Below are positions 24,361 to 33,747 of a stretch of DNA of 64,000 nucleotides, one piece after another (within the stretch, counting starts at the first letter, position 1; each line of letters opens with the position of its first letter). The position numbers were made by a program, and so were the translations under genes. Below the pieces are notes generated by a model. The model did not search any database. It had not been told where the DNA came from and saw nothing but the letters and a program-made list of their open reading frames with translations. The DNA comes from an uncultured Eggerthellaceae bacterium. Lineage in GTDB: Bacteria; Actinomycetota; Coriobacteriia; Coriobacteriales; Eggerthellaceae. The DNA is taken from contig CAJURO010000004.1 of NCBI GenBank assembly GCA_910588985.1, positions 22,611 through 86,610 of the forward strand. Reading direction: 5' to 3'.

Positions 24361-24803
24361 AGACGACCTCCCAATCGGAAACGATGGTTTCGTATTAGTA
24401 TAATCGCAAACCTGTTGTGGAATGCGTGCAGCTTCTTTTAACTGACCTAGCCTTTGCCCCCACACCCGCGCACAGGAGCTTTGCGTTGCCGCTTCACCCT
24501 CTCGCCTGTCGAGCCGTATGCTCGATGTATCACAGACGGTGCGTCTTACGTCTAGAATACGCCATGCTCACACCGCATGCGCGATGCTTACGTGGATCCT
24601 TTTGACCGCATCTGCCTTGGAATAGAAGATCATGGATCTTCGCAGCTACAGACTTAAAAGAAGCTTGGTGGATAAGTGTAGCAGAAGCACCTAAAGAAGC
24701 GATTCGTGAACAAGATACGTACAAGGACGAGCAAAGATACGTGCGACAGAGAGCAAAGAGTGACGGGGTCGGATGCAAAGATGCCTGCGATAGCATCCCT
24801 TTC
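24361..24803. other. intergenic region between divergent genes
   Basis: About 440 bases between the lipoprotein (minus) and comF-like (plus) starts. A TATACT on the minus strand at 24397-24402 could be the -10 of the lipoprotein gene, but no good -35 was found. Several short open frames on both strands show neither ribosome-binding sites nor recognisable proteins. I see no RNA gene or repeat. Confidence 0.5.
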
Positions 24804-25556
24804 ATGAGAAACGCACAGCGCATACCAGGAATGCTCGGCTCCTTCTTCACAGAGCTCACTGAGACCGTAGCCGAAACGCTTTGGCCGACACGCTGTGCTA
24901 TTTGCGACGCGCCTGGCGCTCTCCTTTGCAAACGTTGCCTCTCTTCTCTTCCTTATATCGATGTGCTCAAAGCGTGCCCTCGCTGTGGCGCACCATTCGG
25001 AGCTCTTCTTTGCACCGAATGCAACGATACGACGCTCGCCTCGCATGGACGCGATGAGCTGCCCTACGACGCTCTTGCGCATGCGCTCATCATCAATGAT
25101 GATACCAAGCGCATCATCACCACCTATAAGGACCATGACGAGATGCGCTTGGTCGAGTTCATAGCAGGTGCCATGCATCGCTACCTGAACCCCGCGTGGC
25201 TCATTCATGATCCTGTCCTCACCTTCATACCTTCATCTAAGAAGGCCGCTCTCCGAAGAGGGTTCGATCATTGCGAGCTCATCGCCCGCACACTTGCCGA
25301 GCAAGCAGATATACCGCTCGCATTCCTCTTCGAACGACCGACTCAAGAGGATCAGCGTGCGCTCTCGCGTAAAAGGCGCATTGGGAATCAGATGCACGCA
25401 TTCATGCTCAAGGAGCATGAATGCGTGCCGAAGAACATCATCGTGATCGATGACATCTGCACAACGGGGTCAACCTTGTATAGCGCAGCAGATACGCTCA
25501 GGGCGAACGGCGCCGATCATCTCTGGGGGCTCACCTTCGGGCACGTGATCGGCTGA
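24804..25556 (+). CDS. comF: ComF family phosphoribosyltransferase-like protein
   Basis: 250 residues. A double zinc ribbon (CAICDAPGALLCKRC then CPRCGAPFGALLCTEC) precedes a phosphoribosyltransferase fold with AALRRGFDHCELIARTLAE and the PRPP loop VIDDICTTGSTL. This is the ComF/GntX architecture; ComF takes part in DNA uptake during natural transformation in some Firmicutes and Proteobacteria, and its role in Actinobacteria is unknown. The ATG at 24804 is preferred to one 63 bases upstream because conservation begins later; an ATG at 24828 is also possible. It stops two bases before the convergent glycosyltransferase gene. Confidence 0.87.
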   Translation: MRNAQRIPGMLGSFFTELTETVAETLWPTRCAICDAPGALLCKRCLSSLPYIDVLKACPRCGAPFGALLCTECNDTTLASHGRDELPYDALAHALIINDDTKRIITTYKDHDEMRLVEFIAGAMHRYLNPAWLIHDPVLTFIPSSKKAALRRGFDHCELIARTLAEQADIPLAFLFERPTQEDQRALSRKRRIGNQMHAFMLKEHECVPKNIIVIDDICTTGSTLYSAADTLRANGADHLWGLTFGHVIG

Positions 25557-25558
25557 GT

Positions 25559-26917
25559 CTAGCCAACCACCTTATTGGACGCGATCTCTGTTTCGGCGTA
25601 CTCGTTCACATCAACTGAGATCGTATGCGCGATCGGCTTCCATGTGCACTTCTTGAACAGCGCAACGATGGCGATCGGGATGTAGGTGAGCATGAAGAAG
25701 GGGAAGGTGAACATGCTGAGCACCTTGCGCCTCGTTGTTGCTCGGATGCTGTTCCACTCAACGAATGTCGTAAGGACGCCGAAGACGAACATGAACATAA
25801 AGTAGTTGAACAAGCAGAAGAAGATCGATGAGATGGAGCTTGCGATCGCGATGCCCGTGCTCATGACGCCCATGAAGCCAAGCACGACGATGACGGCATT
25901 GAAGACGATGGAGACCACGCTTAGGAGCATGCCAGGAGAGATGGTCATGAGCATGTCATAGCACGCGAACTTGTGACCACGCTCGTTCTTGAAGATGCCC
26001 TTGACCAAGCCAAGCGCATAATGAGCGAACACCTGATAGAAGCCCTTTGCCCAACGGAAGCGCTGGTTCCACGAATCCTTGAAGGAGATCGGCTGCTCAT
26101 CATAGAGCACAGCTGTCGGACAATACGCAATGCGCACGCCATCGATGATGGAAGAGGTGGAGAATTCGATATCCTCAGTGAGCAGATGCCACTTCCAGCC
26201 ACCTGCGTTCTCGAGAATGTCGGCCGCGATAAAGAAGCCCGTGCCCGAAACAGCGCAGGAGGTGTTGAGCGTAAGGCGAGCCTGGTTCAAGAACTTCGCC
26301 TCGCGCAGGAACCAGACACCATAGCCCGAGGAGATCCAATTGGAGTCGAAGTTCTTGGAATTGCGATACGACGTGGATGCCTTCGCCCCCGAATCGAATG
26401 TGGAGTTCATCTCACGGAAGTAATTGGCATCGAGCACGTTGTCAGCATCGAACACGAAATATGCCTCATAGCCCTTGTTCGGGAATTCCTGCCAGATCGC
26501 CTTCAGGCCATAATCGAGCGCATATCCCTTCCCTACTTCTTCCTTATTGTGGCGTGTGAACACCGTAGCGCCTGCGCTGCGCGCGATAGCAGCTGTATCG
26601 TCAGTGCAATTATCGGCGATGACGTACACATCGATAAGCTCTTGTGGATAGTTCTGAGCACGGATGGACGAGATGAGATCCCCGATAACAGCACGCTCGT
26701 TGCGCGCTGCAACAAGGACGGCATACTTATGGTTCTTGGAAGCGACGTGCTTCGGTGCCTTGCGCGTGAGCACCACGAACACGTAGAAAAGTTGATACGT
26801 ATAGCAGATCGTGAAGGTCAGGAATACGCAACAGTTGAAGATGTCCACGAACGATAGCGCAGCCATCGACTCTGAAAGCACCTGGAACACATCTCTCCTT
26901 TGTTCGACCTTATACAT
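25559..26917 (-). CDS. membrane processive GT2 glycosyltransferase
   Basis: 452 residues. One N-terminal hydrophobic segment (residues 22-50) is followed by a GT-A domain with VLVAARNERAVIGDLISSI, VIADNCTDDTAAIARSAGA, the metal motif FDADN, SGTGFFIAADILENAGGW, TEDIEFS and QRFRWAKGFYQ (QxxRW). Four or so C-terminal membrane helices follow. This matches synthases such as PgaC-type N-acetylglucosaminyltransferases that build and extrude a surface polysaccharide. No partner polysaccharide genes are adjacent. The ATG at 26917 has no clear ribosome-binding site; an in-frame GTG at 26890 preceded by AAAGGAG is a credible alternative start. Confidence 0.85.
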   Translation of the reverse strand: MYKVEQRRDVFQVLSESMAALSFVDIFNCCVFLTFTICYTYQLFYVFVVLTRKAPKHVASKNHKYAVLVAARNERAVIGDLISSIRAQNYPQELIDVYVIADNCTDDTAAIARSAGATVFTRHNKEEVGKGYALDYGLKAIWQEFPNKGYEAYFVFDADNVLDANYFREMNSTFDSGAKASTSYRNSKNFDSNWISSGYGVWFLREAKFLNQARLTLNTSCAVSGTGFFIAADILENAGGWKWHLLTEDIEFSTSSIIDGVRIAYCPTAVLYDEQPISFKDSWNQRFRWAKGFYQVFAHYALGLVKGIFKNERGHKFACYDMLMTISPGMLLSVVSIVFNAVIVVLGFMGVMSTGIAIASSISSIFFCLFNYFMFMFVFGVLTTFVEWNSIRATTRRKVLSMFTFPFFMLTYIPIAIVALFKKCTWKPIAHTISVDVNEYAETEIASNKVVG

Positions 26918-27039
26918 GAGATCGCAAGATCAAAGTCTAACCTCGAAAGTATAGCGACTTGCTCCAAGATTTGAAAGTGAACGACTGCAAATACCATGAT
27001 TAGGGTATCCTTAATCCATGTTATCGGCAGAAACGAAGG

Positions 27040-28317
27040 GTGGGATCGACCTTGATCGAAGATTTTGACATACGTGACATCAATCTTGCAGACGAAGGCT
27101 ATGCACGCATCATGTGGGCTGATGCCGACATGCCCGTGCTGGCAAAGATCCGCCAACGCTTCGAGGCAGAGAAGCCACTTGCAGGTATCCGCATCGGCGC
27201 ATGCCTGCATGTCACGACCGAAACAGCGAACCTCATGCGCACGCTTGTCGCAGGCGGGGCCGAGGTGAGGCTTTGCGCGTCAAACCCGCTTTCCACCCAA
27301 GATGATACCGCCGCTTCGCTTGTGCGCGACTTCGGCGTCTCCGTCTTCGCTATTTGCGGTGAAGACACTGACACCTATTACGAGCATGTCGATGCCGTCA
27401 TCGATTTCAAGCCTCAGATCACCATGGATGATGGCGCAGACGTTGTCGGCCGTATCCACGAATCTCGCCGTGATGCGCTTGAGACGATCATCGGTGGCAC
27501 CGAGGAGACAACGACAGGCGTCATCCGCCTTGCCGCAATGGCGGCGGACGGAGAGCTCACCTACCCCATCATCGCAGTCAACAATGCCAAGACGAAGCAT
27601 TTCTTCGATAACCGCTACGGGACAGGTCAATCCACGCTCGACGGGATCATCCGCCTTACCAATCGCCTGCTTGCTGGTCGCACCTTCGTCATCAGCGGAT
27701 ATGGCTGGTGTGGCAAAGGGCTTGCGATGCGAGCACGAGGCATGGGTTGCCAGGTCATCGTCTGCGAGGTCGATCCGACCGCAGCCCTTGAGGCCCATAT
27801 GGACGGATTCGCGGTCATGCCGCGCGAAGAGGCGGCAAAGCATGCCGACATCTGGACAACCGTCACAGGCAATCTGAATGTGATCGACGAGCCCTGCTTC
27901 AAGAACATGAAGGATGGTGCCATCATCTGCAATTCGGGGCATTTCAACTCAGAGATCAACATCCCTTGGTTAGAGGAGCACTGCGTGAGCCGTCGCGAGC
28001 TCAAGCCGATGGTCGAGGAATTCACGCTCGAAGATGGGCGTCGCATCATCTTGCTTGCAGAGGGAAGGCTTGTGAACCTCTCTGGCGCCGAAGGTCACCC
28101 TGCGAACGTGATGGACATGAGCTTCGCCAATCAAGCCCTCTGCGCTGAATACATCCTCGATCACGCCTCTGAGATGGAACGTGCGGTCTATGACGTGCCC
28201 GCTGAGATCGACGAGCTTGTCGCTACGCTCAAGCTCGAGACGCTTGGCATCGACATCGACGTTCTCACGCCAGAGCAGATCAAGTACATGAATTCTTGGA
28301 ACATGGGCACCGTATAA
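27040..28317 (+). CDS. ahcY: adenosylhomocysteinase
   Basis: 425 residues of S-adenosyl-L-homocysteine hydrolase, which converts SAH to homocysteine and adenosine and so relieves product inhibition of methyltransferases. It shows ARIMWADADMPVLAKIRQRF, GACLHVTTETANLMRTL, CASNPLSTQDD, EETTTGVIRL, NNAKTKHFFDNRYGTGQST, the NAD loop ISGYGWCGKGLAMRARGMG, TGNLNVI, ICNSGHFNSEI and the C-terminal LTPEQIKYM, all standard for the shorter prokaryotic form. The start is GTG at 27040; a TTG at 27052 is an alternative. It is transcribed convergently with the Xaa-Pro peptidase, three bases apart. Confidence 0.95.
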   Translation: MGSTLIEDFDIRDINLADEGYARIMWADADMPVLAKIRQRFEAEKPLAGIRIGACLHVTTETANLMRTLVAGGAEVRLCASNPLSTQDDTAASLVRDFGVSVFAICGEDTDTYYEHVDAVIDFKPQITMDDGADVVGRIHESRRDALETIIGGTEETTTGVIRLAAMAADGELTYPIIAVNNAKTKHFFDNRYGTGQSTLDGIIRLTNRLLAGRTFVISGYGWCGKGLAMRARGMGCQVIVCEVDPTAALEAHMDGFAVMPREEAAKHADIWTTVTGNLNVIDEPCFKNMKDGAIICNSGHFNSEINIPWLEEHCVSRRELKPMVEEFTLEDGRRIILLAEGRLVNLSGAEGHPANVMDMSFANQALCAEYILDHASEMERAVYDVPAEIDELVATLKLETLGIDIDVLTPEQIKYMNSWNMGTV

Positions 28318-28320
28318 AGG

Positions 28321-29508
28321 TCAGATCACAACCATCTCGTGCGTTGACTGGGTGAATACCTCGAATCCCTCTTCGGTGATGACACCAAAGTCCTCAAGGC
28401 GCATCCCGAAAGAGCCTGGAATGTAGATGCCAGGCTCGACGGTGACCACGTTGCCTGCTACAAGAGGGTCCTCATTGCGTGGCGAGAGCACAGGCTCTTC
28501 ATGGATCTCGATGCCAACGCCGTGCCCAAGCCCATGCCCCATACGACCACCGAAGCCGCTCTCTTCAAGCACGGAGAGCGCAAGCTCATGCGCTGCACGT
28601 CCCGTGATGCCAGGTCGCAGCATCGCCTCAACGCTCTCATTTGCATGACGCAAGCACTCCCATGCAGCCTGCATCTGAGAAGATGGCTCGCCCAGAAAGA
28701 CCGTCCGCGTCATATCGGAACAGTAGCCTTCCCAACACGCGCCAAAATCCATGACCACGCACTGGCCCGCCTCAAGCTTCTTATCACTCACGATCGCATG
28801 GGGTGAAGCCCCGTTCTCACCACATGCGATGATGGTCGGGAATGCCAATCCATCTGCACCGTTCTCCAGCATGAATCGATCCAGCTCGAGCTGCACGTTC
28901 CGCTCGGTCATGCCAGGGCGCATGTAATCGACGATATGCTCGAAGGCGGCATCCGTGACCGCTTGCGCAGCCTTGCAACGCCTGATCTCGAAATCGTCCT
29001 TCTGAGCGCGCAGCTTGAGGATGAGGTTCGAGGTCTCCACGAACGGCAGCACCGTCTCAGCCGTGAGCTCCTCATCATTCTGAGGGAGGAATGCCCGCTC
29101 CAACGCACGAAACTGAGCCAAGCTCATGGAATCCTCGATGCCGAAGCATCGCGCGGTATGTCCCTCTTCGCTCATGCGTGACCGATAGCGCTCCCACGCT
29201 GCATGGATCCATTGGCTGAAGCTCACCACCTCAGCATCGATGCGAAAGACCGTATCAGCCGCCTCGCGCTCCAAGGCGGTCACATAGCGTGAGTCGGTAT
29301 GGACGAGCACCTCATCAGCATCTGCGCCTACAAAGGCAACGTGCGCTTGCTCCTCATCGAATACCTGGCGAAAAGCTGTCAGCCATGCGATGTTCGCAGT
29401 GTCGCGTATGACCATTCCATCAAGACCTTCTTCAGCGCATGCTCGCTTGAGCCGAGATAAGCGCTCTTGGGCGGCCCATATCCCAGGCCTACCGATCGCA
29501 GAGCACAT
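28321..29508 (-). CDS. M24 family Xaa-Pro aminopeptidase/dipeptidase
   Basis: 395 residues. The N-terminal creatinase-like domain (RLSRLKRACAEEGLDGMVIRDTANIAWLTAF) precedes a pita-bread peptidase domain with metal ligands in VMDFGACWEGYCSDMTRTVF, GHGLGHGVGIEIHEEP, VTVEPGIYIPG and RLEDFG. It removes N-terminal residues before proline or splits Xaa-Pro dipeptides, useful for peptide fermentation. The ATG at 29508 has GGAGG about seven bases upstream and overlaps the end of aroQ by 20 bases; longer in-frame starts lie inside aroQ. It is the last gene of the alaS-to-aroQ run. In relatives efp often follows it, but here ahcY lies convergently instead. Confidence 0.92.
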   Translation of the reverse strand: MCSAIGRPGIWAAQERLSRLKRACAEEGLDGMVIRDTANIAWLTAFRQVFDEEQAHVAFVGADADEVLVHTDSRYVTALEREAADTVFRIDAEVVSFSQWIHAAWERYRSRMSEEGHTARCFGIEDSMSLAQFRALERAFLPQNDEELTAETVLPFVETSNLILKLRAQKDDFEIRRCKAAQAVTDAAFEHIVDYMRPGMTERNVQLELDRFMLENGADGLAFPTIIACGENGASPHAIVSDKKLEAGQCVVMDFGACWEGYCSDMTRTVFLGEPSSQMQAAWECLRHANESVEAMLRPGITGRAAHELALSVLEESGFGGRMGHGLGHGVGIEIHEEPVLSPRNEDPLVAGNVVTVEPGIYIPGSFGMRLEDFGVITEEGFEVFTQSTHEMVVI

Positions 29509-29917
29509 CAAGCGCCTCCAAATACCCCGCGCGTCCCTTGCCTTTGATCTTCGCGGCGACAACCCCGTCGAACACAGAGATACGACGGAACTCCTCTCGC
29601 GCATCCACATCTGACAGATGCACCTCGACCACAGGCACATCGATGCTTGCCACCGCATCTCTCAGCGCATACGAATAGTGCGTATGCGCGCCTGGGTTGT
29701 AGATCACCGCATCATAGGAGGCATGAGCCTCATGAAGCTTGTCAATGAGGTCGCCTTCATGGTTGGACTGAAAGCAATCAACATGAACGCCCTTCTCTCG
29801 TCCGTACGAGACGACCTCCTCTTCGATGGAAGCAAGCGTATCACTGCCATAGATTGCAGGCTCGCGAATTCCCAGCATATTGAGGTTCGGGCCATTCATA
29901 AGAAGGATCCGCTTCAT
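29489..29917 (-). CDS. aroQ: 3-dehydroquinate dehydratase, type II
   Basis: 142 residues of the dodecameric type II dehydroquinase, third step of the shikimate pathway. It begins KRILLMNGPNLNMLGIREPAIYG with the catalytic-loop Arg and Tyr, and contains VDCFQSNHEGDLIDKLHEA, YNPGAHTHYSYALRDAV with the active-site His, and VEVHLSDVDAREEFRRISVF. Two ATGs in tandem overlap the aroB stop. The second, at 29917, is better placed from AGGAGG (four bases against one for the first at 29920), so I choose it. The gene is coupled to aroB upstream and overlaps the M24 peptidase downstream. Confidence 0.96.
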   Translation of the reverse strand: MKRILLMNGPNLNMLGIREPAIYGSDTLASIEEEVVSYGREKGVHVDCFQSNHEGDLIDKLHEAHASYDAVIYNPGAHTHYSYALRDAVASIDVPVVEVHLSDVDAREEFRRISVFDGVVAAKIKGKGRAGYLEALDVLCDR

Positions 29918-31035
29918 CATGCCTCCTTTTTCCCTTCGAAATACTCCTCAAGCGCTTCACGAAGGATCTCGTCGGGGACCTGGACGAGTTGCCACGAAGC
30001 CACATCGTCCATGAGCACGAAGCGAAGCGCTCCTGCACGTACCTTCTTGTCGCCTTTCATGCAATCGACGATCTCATCAATGGGCGCATTCCAATCTAGG
30101 GGGAACAGGCCAAGAGAATCGAGTAGTCCACAAACCGTCTCAGTGAACGCAGCTTCTGCGCCGATCATGCGCTCAGAGAGCAGAAGCGCGAAGCGCATCC
30201 CCTCCGCCACCGCTTCCCCGTGCGAGAATGTCCCATAACCAGAGAGCTTCTCAATGGCGTGCGCAAGCGTATGGCCAAAGTTGAGGCATTCTCGGATGCC
30301 ATGGCTCTCAGTTGCATCCTGCGCGACGACGTTCGCCTTGAACACCACGCATCGACTGACCGCCTCGGCAACTTGCTCCTGCTTGCGCTCGACCATGCAC
30401 GATGAGGAATCGAGCAGCCAGAAGAAGAACTCATCGGAATCAAGAACGGCTGATTTAGCGATCTCGCCAAGACCGCAACGCCATTCGCGCTCATCAAGCG
30501 TCGAGAGCACATCCGTTGAAGCACACACATACGATGGCTGGCAAAACGTACCGACCAGGTTCTTGCCTGCAATAAGGTTCACGCCTGTCTTGCCCCCCAC
30601 CGAGGAGTCGACCATCGATAGAAGCGTCGTTGGAACCTGCACGACCGACACGCCGCGCATATACGTTGATGCCACAAACCCCGCGATGTCGCCTATCACG
30701 CCACCACCAAGAGCAACGACAAGGCAATCACGGCCGAGACCAAGCGCTGCCATTGCCTCCCATATCTCACCTGCGATGCTCAAGCATTTCGATGCCTCTC
30801 CTGCTGGGATGGTGATGTCATCGACGATAAGCCCCGCACCCTTGAGCGATGCTTTGGCGCGCGCAAGGTAGAGGGGGGCTACGTTCGAATCCGTAATGAC
30901 GAGCACGCGGCCGCCCAACTTGAGGATGCCCTCTTCGACGATCGTAGCGCCAAGGCGCTCAAGCACACCGTCTCCAATGCGAACATCATATCGTTCCTCA
31001 TCGGGTATTTGCACGACTATCCTCGTCGTTGACAT
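29917..31035 (-). CDS. aroB: 3-dehydroquinate synthase
   Basis: 372 residues of the NAD- and metal-dependent enzyme that cyclises DAHP, second step of the shikimate pathway. Landmarks: RIGDGVLERLG, VLVITDSNVAPLYL, the NAD/substrate region VALGGGVIGDIAGFVASTYMRGVSVVQVPTTLLSMVDSSVGGKTGVNL, GKNLVGTFCQPS, GLGEIAKSAVL, and the metal-ligand region LNFGHTLAHAIEKLSGYGTFSHGEAVAEGM. Its ATG lies 19 bases inside the end of aroK and its stop overlaps the aroQ start, so the three are translationally coupled. Confidence 0.97.
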   Translation of the reverse strand: MSTTRIVVQIPDEERYDVRIGDGVLERLGATIVEEGILKLGGRVLVITDSNVAPLYLARAKASLKGAGLIVDDITIPAGEASKCLSIAGEIWEAMAALGLGRDCLVVALGGGVIGDIAGFVASTYMRGVSVVQVPTTLLSMVDSSVGGKTGVNLIAGKNLVGTFCQPSYVCASTDVLSTLDEREWRCGLGEIAKSAVLDSDEFFFWLLDSSSCMVERKQEQVAEAVSRCVVFKANVVAQDATESHGIRECLNFGHTLAHAIEKLSGYGTFSHGEAVAEGMRFALLLSERMIGAEAAFTETVCGLLDSLGLFPLDWNAPIDEIVDCMKGDKKVRAGALRFVLMDDVASWQLVQVPDEILREALEEYFEGKKEA

Positions 31036-31589
31036 AGGATCCCTTCCCCCTTGAGCTGATAGATGACTTGCTGCGAAACAGCATACACACCAAGCCCCTT
31101 CGTATCGATGGTCACATCAGCTGCGTCCTCATAGGCAGGCATGCGCGAAAGGCAACGCGCACGAGCGCTTTCCAGATCATTGAACAAAGGGCGCGTTGAG
31201 ATATCGCTTATCCGGCGCGCTGCGGTATCGGCATCTGTCTTCAGATGCACGGTGTAATTCTTCGTATTCTTGAGGATCTCGATGTTCCTTTCGCGGCAGA
31301 CGATGCCACCCCCGCAAGAGATGATGATATGCTCGTCTGAATCCGCGAATGTTTGCAAGGTGAGCGTCTCGATCTCGCGGAACTTCTCCTCACCATGCTT
31401 CTCGAAGATCTCAGAGATGGGCATGCCACACCTCCGCTCGATGAATGTATCGAGATCGAGGCTTGCCACATGACACTCACGCGCGATCTTCCGCGCAACG
31501 CTCGACTTCCCCGCCCCCATGAAGCCGATCAGGAAAACATTCTGGTTCAGATCGTATATAGGGGCAGACTCTCTTTCCATCAATGCCAT
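31017..31589 (-). CDS. aroK: shikimate kinase
   Basis: 190 residues of the nucleoside monophosphate kinase fold that phosphorylates shikimate. The P-loop GFMGAGKSSVARKIA is followed by SLDLDTFIERRCGMPISEIFEKHGEEKFREIE, ISCGGGIVCRERN, and the lid/adenine region RRISDISTRPLFND. The ATG at 31589 is supported by AGGG seven bases upstream; an in-frame ATG nine bases later is possible. The stop lies within aroB. It follows aroC after nine bases. Confidence 0.96.
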   Translation of the reverse strand: MALMERESAPIYDLNQNVFLIGFMGAGKSSVARKIARECHVASLDLDTFIERRCGMPISEIFEKHGEEKFREIETLTLQTFADSDEHIIISCGGGIVCRERNIEILKNTKNYTVHLKTDADTAARRISDISTRPLFNDLESARARCLSRMPAYEDAADVTIDTKGLGVYAVSQQVIYQLKGEGILCQRRG

Positions 31590-31598
31590 CTATCAACC

Positions 31599-32756
31599 CT
31601 ATCTGCTATACGTTGAGATTCGATCAAGATAGGACAGCATCGATGCTTTCAGATCGGCCATTGAGGTATCTCCGAATGCTCTCGTATACGCATCGGCGAG
31701 GACGAGCGCAACCTCTGCTTCTGCCACAACCGCACACGCTGGGACCGCGCAAACATCGCTTCGCTCACGCGAGGCTTGTGCTTCCTCAAGGGTATCAAGG
31801 TCAACCGTGCGAAGAGGCGTCATGAGCGTTGGTATCGGCTTCATGGCAGCGGTGATGACAAGAGGCTCGCCCGTGGTCATGCCGCCCTCAAGCCCCCCCG
31901 CATTGTTGCTCGTACGCCTGAAATGCCCTTCCTCGAGCACGATCTCATCATGCACGCATGAGCCTGGCAAGCGGGAAACACCGAATCCCATGCCGAATTC
32001 CACGCCTTTTATCGCAGGAATGGAGAACACTGCGCCGCCGAGCCTTGAGGTGAGACGCTCACCTCCCGTCGCATAGTTGCCAAGTCCCGGAATAAGCCCT
32101 GTTGCGACCACACGGAAGGTGCCGCCTAAGCTCTCCCCTGCCGCAGCTGCCTCATCAATGGCAGCCATCATACGCGCTGAAGCCTCCTCATCAGGACAGC
32201 GCACTTCAGAGAATTCGACTTGGCATGGATCGATCGTATCCAGATCGGGCGCATCCATGGAGGCATCTCCGATCGAGATGACATAGCTGAACACATCTAC
32301 GCCCACATCACCGAGAAATTCTTTCGCGATAGCGCCTGCCGCTACCCGCGCTGCCGTTTCACGTGCGCTTGAGCGTTCGAGGATATTGCGGCAATCATCC
32401 GTGTTCGTCCTTAAGGCGCCCACAAGATCAGCATGACCGGGGCGGGGAGTCACTTCACGTTGGTATCCATCGGGCAGATTGCCGAAAGGCGCCATGCGCG
32501 ACGCCCAATTCTCCCAATCACGATTGATCACCTTCACGCAAACAGGAGCACCGGTGGTCTTGCCGAAACGCACTCCACCTGTAATGATCGCAGCGTCCTT
32601 CTCTATCTTCTGACGATCTCCCCGCCCATACCCTGCTTGTCGCCTGGCAAGATCGGAGTTCAGGTTCGCCTGAGAGAGTGAAAGACCTGCAGGAACCCCT
32701 GTCACAATGGCAGTCAGCTCAGAACCGTGGCTCTCGCCAGCAGTGATGTATTGCAT
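31599..32756 (-). CDS. aroC: chorismate synthase
   Basis: 385 residues of the FMN-dependent last enzyme of the shikimate pathway. It begins MQYITAGESHGSELTAIVTGVPAGL and contains RRQAGYGRGDRQKIE, GGVRFGKTTGAPV, TPRPGHADLVGALRTNTDDCRNILERSSARETAARVA, LGGTFRVVATGLIPGLGNY and the C-terminal RSDVCAVPACAVVAEAEVALVLADA. The ATG at 32756 starts the conserved sequence; the longer in-frame start adds 14 unconserved residues. It sits between aroE and aroK in the operon. Confidence 0.97.
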   Translation of the reverse strand: MQYITAGESHGSELTAIVTGVPAGLSLSQANLNSDLARRQAGYGRGDRQKIEKDAAIITGGVRFGKTTGAPVCVKVINRDWENWASRMAPFGNLPDGYQREVTPRPGHADLVGALRTNTDDCRNILERSSARETAARVAAGAIAKEFLGDVGVDVFSYVISIGDASMDAPDLDTIDPCQVEFSEVRCPDEEASARMMAAIDEAAAAGESLGGTFRVVATGLIPGLGNYATGGERLTSRLGGAVFSIPAIKGVEFGMGFGVSRLPGSCVHDEIVLEEGHFRRTSNNAGGLEGGMTTGEPLVITAAMKPIPTLMTPLRTVDLDTLEEAQASRERSDVCAVPACAVVAEAEVALVLADAYTRAFGDTSMADLKASMLSYLDRISTYSR

Positions 32757-32823
32757 CTTCTCTCTTCTCCTCATATTGTTCATATGAGATTGTAGCAATA
32801 CTTGCGCGCATCACGCGCTGCAC

Positions 32824-33747
32824 CTAGAAGGAGAAGCCCGCAGCCTTTGCCATAGTTGCAAAAAGAGCATCCATATCCATCTTGAGATCGACGTCTTGGA
32901 CCTCAGAGAGCATCGTTGCTGTGAGCGCTGCTTGCGAGACGAGCATCCCCGCCCCATCGAATGCGCGCGCACCACGCTCACGGGCAGTTCGAACAAGGGC
33001 CGTCTCACCATGCCCATACACCGTGTCCATGATCGTCTGGCCCTCATGGATAAGCTCGGGAGCAAAGGGGGCTGCGTCAGCCTCATTCATCCCCAAAGGG
33101 GTTGCATCGATGATGATGTCAGCAGATGAGATGGCCTTCGTGGAGGTTTCATAGGTTCCGAACTTGAAGGTCGTCTCATCGTAGGTGGTTTGAAGGTCGC
33201 GATGATGCTTGTCGGGGGGCGGGAGCATGATCGCTGTCGAGACTATGCGCCTGAACTCCTCAAGGTAACGCTCAAGGATCCGACGCGCACGCGCACGATC
33301 GCGCCCGAGCAAGAGCACCTCATTCGCGCCAGCCACCGCAGCTTCATGAAGGATAGCCAAAGAAGTTGGGCCTGTGCCACACACAGCAACGCGTGCATTC
33401 GCGAATTCCACGCCCATGCGCTCGAGGAACGAGATGCATCCTGCTCCATCGACGTTATAGCCAAGGAGCTTCCCCTTTGCCCGAATGAGCAAGTTCACGC
33501 CATGAGAGAGCTTTGCGCTTGCAGCAAGGATGTCTGCAACCTCGAATCCGCACGGCTTATAGGGAGTTGTTATATTCACGGAAAGATATGCATCCGAGCG
33601 CAAGAGCTCCAGTGCCTTCTCAGGCGTTTCAATGTCCTGAGCACCATAATCCCAGTCAAGGCCTGCTTCTCGGTAAACAGCGTTGTACATGACGGGCGAT
33701 TTCGAATGCGCTATCGGATGCCCTACGATATAGAGCCTCTCGGTCAT
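32824..33747 (-). CDS. aroE: shikimate dehydrogenase, divergent with an insertion
   Basis: 307 residues, longer than the usual 270-290. It reduces 3-dehydroshikimate to shikimate with NADPH. The shikimate-binding HSKSPVMYN, catalytic-lysine NITTPYKPCGF (family NVTxPxK), NVDGAG (family NTDG), nucleotide loop VCGTGPTSLAILHEA, IIDATPLGMN, DTVYGHGETALV and GAGMLVSQA are in the expected order. Between RARRILERYLEEF and the ADIIIDATP strand there are about 25 extra residues, rich in charged and aromatic residues (from about 170 to 205). Its stop and the yqeG start overlap by four bases. Function is secure from the operon; the insertion is unexplained. Confidence 0.93.
   Translation of the reverse strand: MTERLYIVGHPIAHSKSPVMYNAVYREAGLDWDYGAQDIETPEKALELLRSDAYLSVNITTPYKPCGFEVADILAASAKLSHGVNLLIRAKGKLLGYNVDGAGCISFLERMGVEFANARVAVCGTGPTSLAILHEAAVAGANEVLLLGRDRARARRILERYLEEFRRIVSTAIMLPPPDKHHRDLQTTYDETTFKFGTYETSTKAISSADIIIDATPLGMNEADAAPFAPELIHEGQTIMDTVYGHGETALVRTARERGARAFDGAGMLVSQAALTATMLSEVQDVDLKMDMDALFATMAKAAGFSF

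Noticed and set aside
25973..26857. Plus-strand frame of 294 codons
   Set aside because: It is antisense to the processive glycosyltransferase and shows no protein-like motifs.
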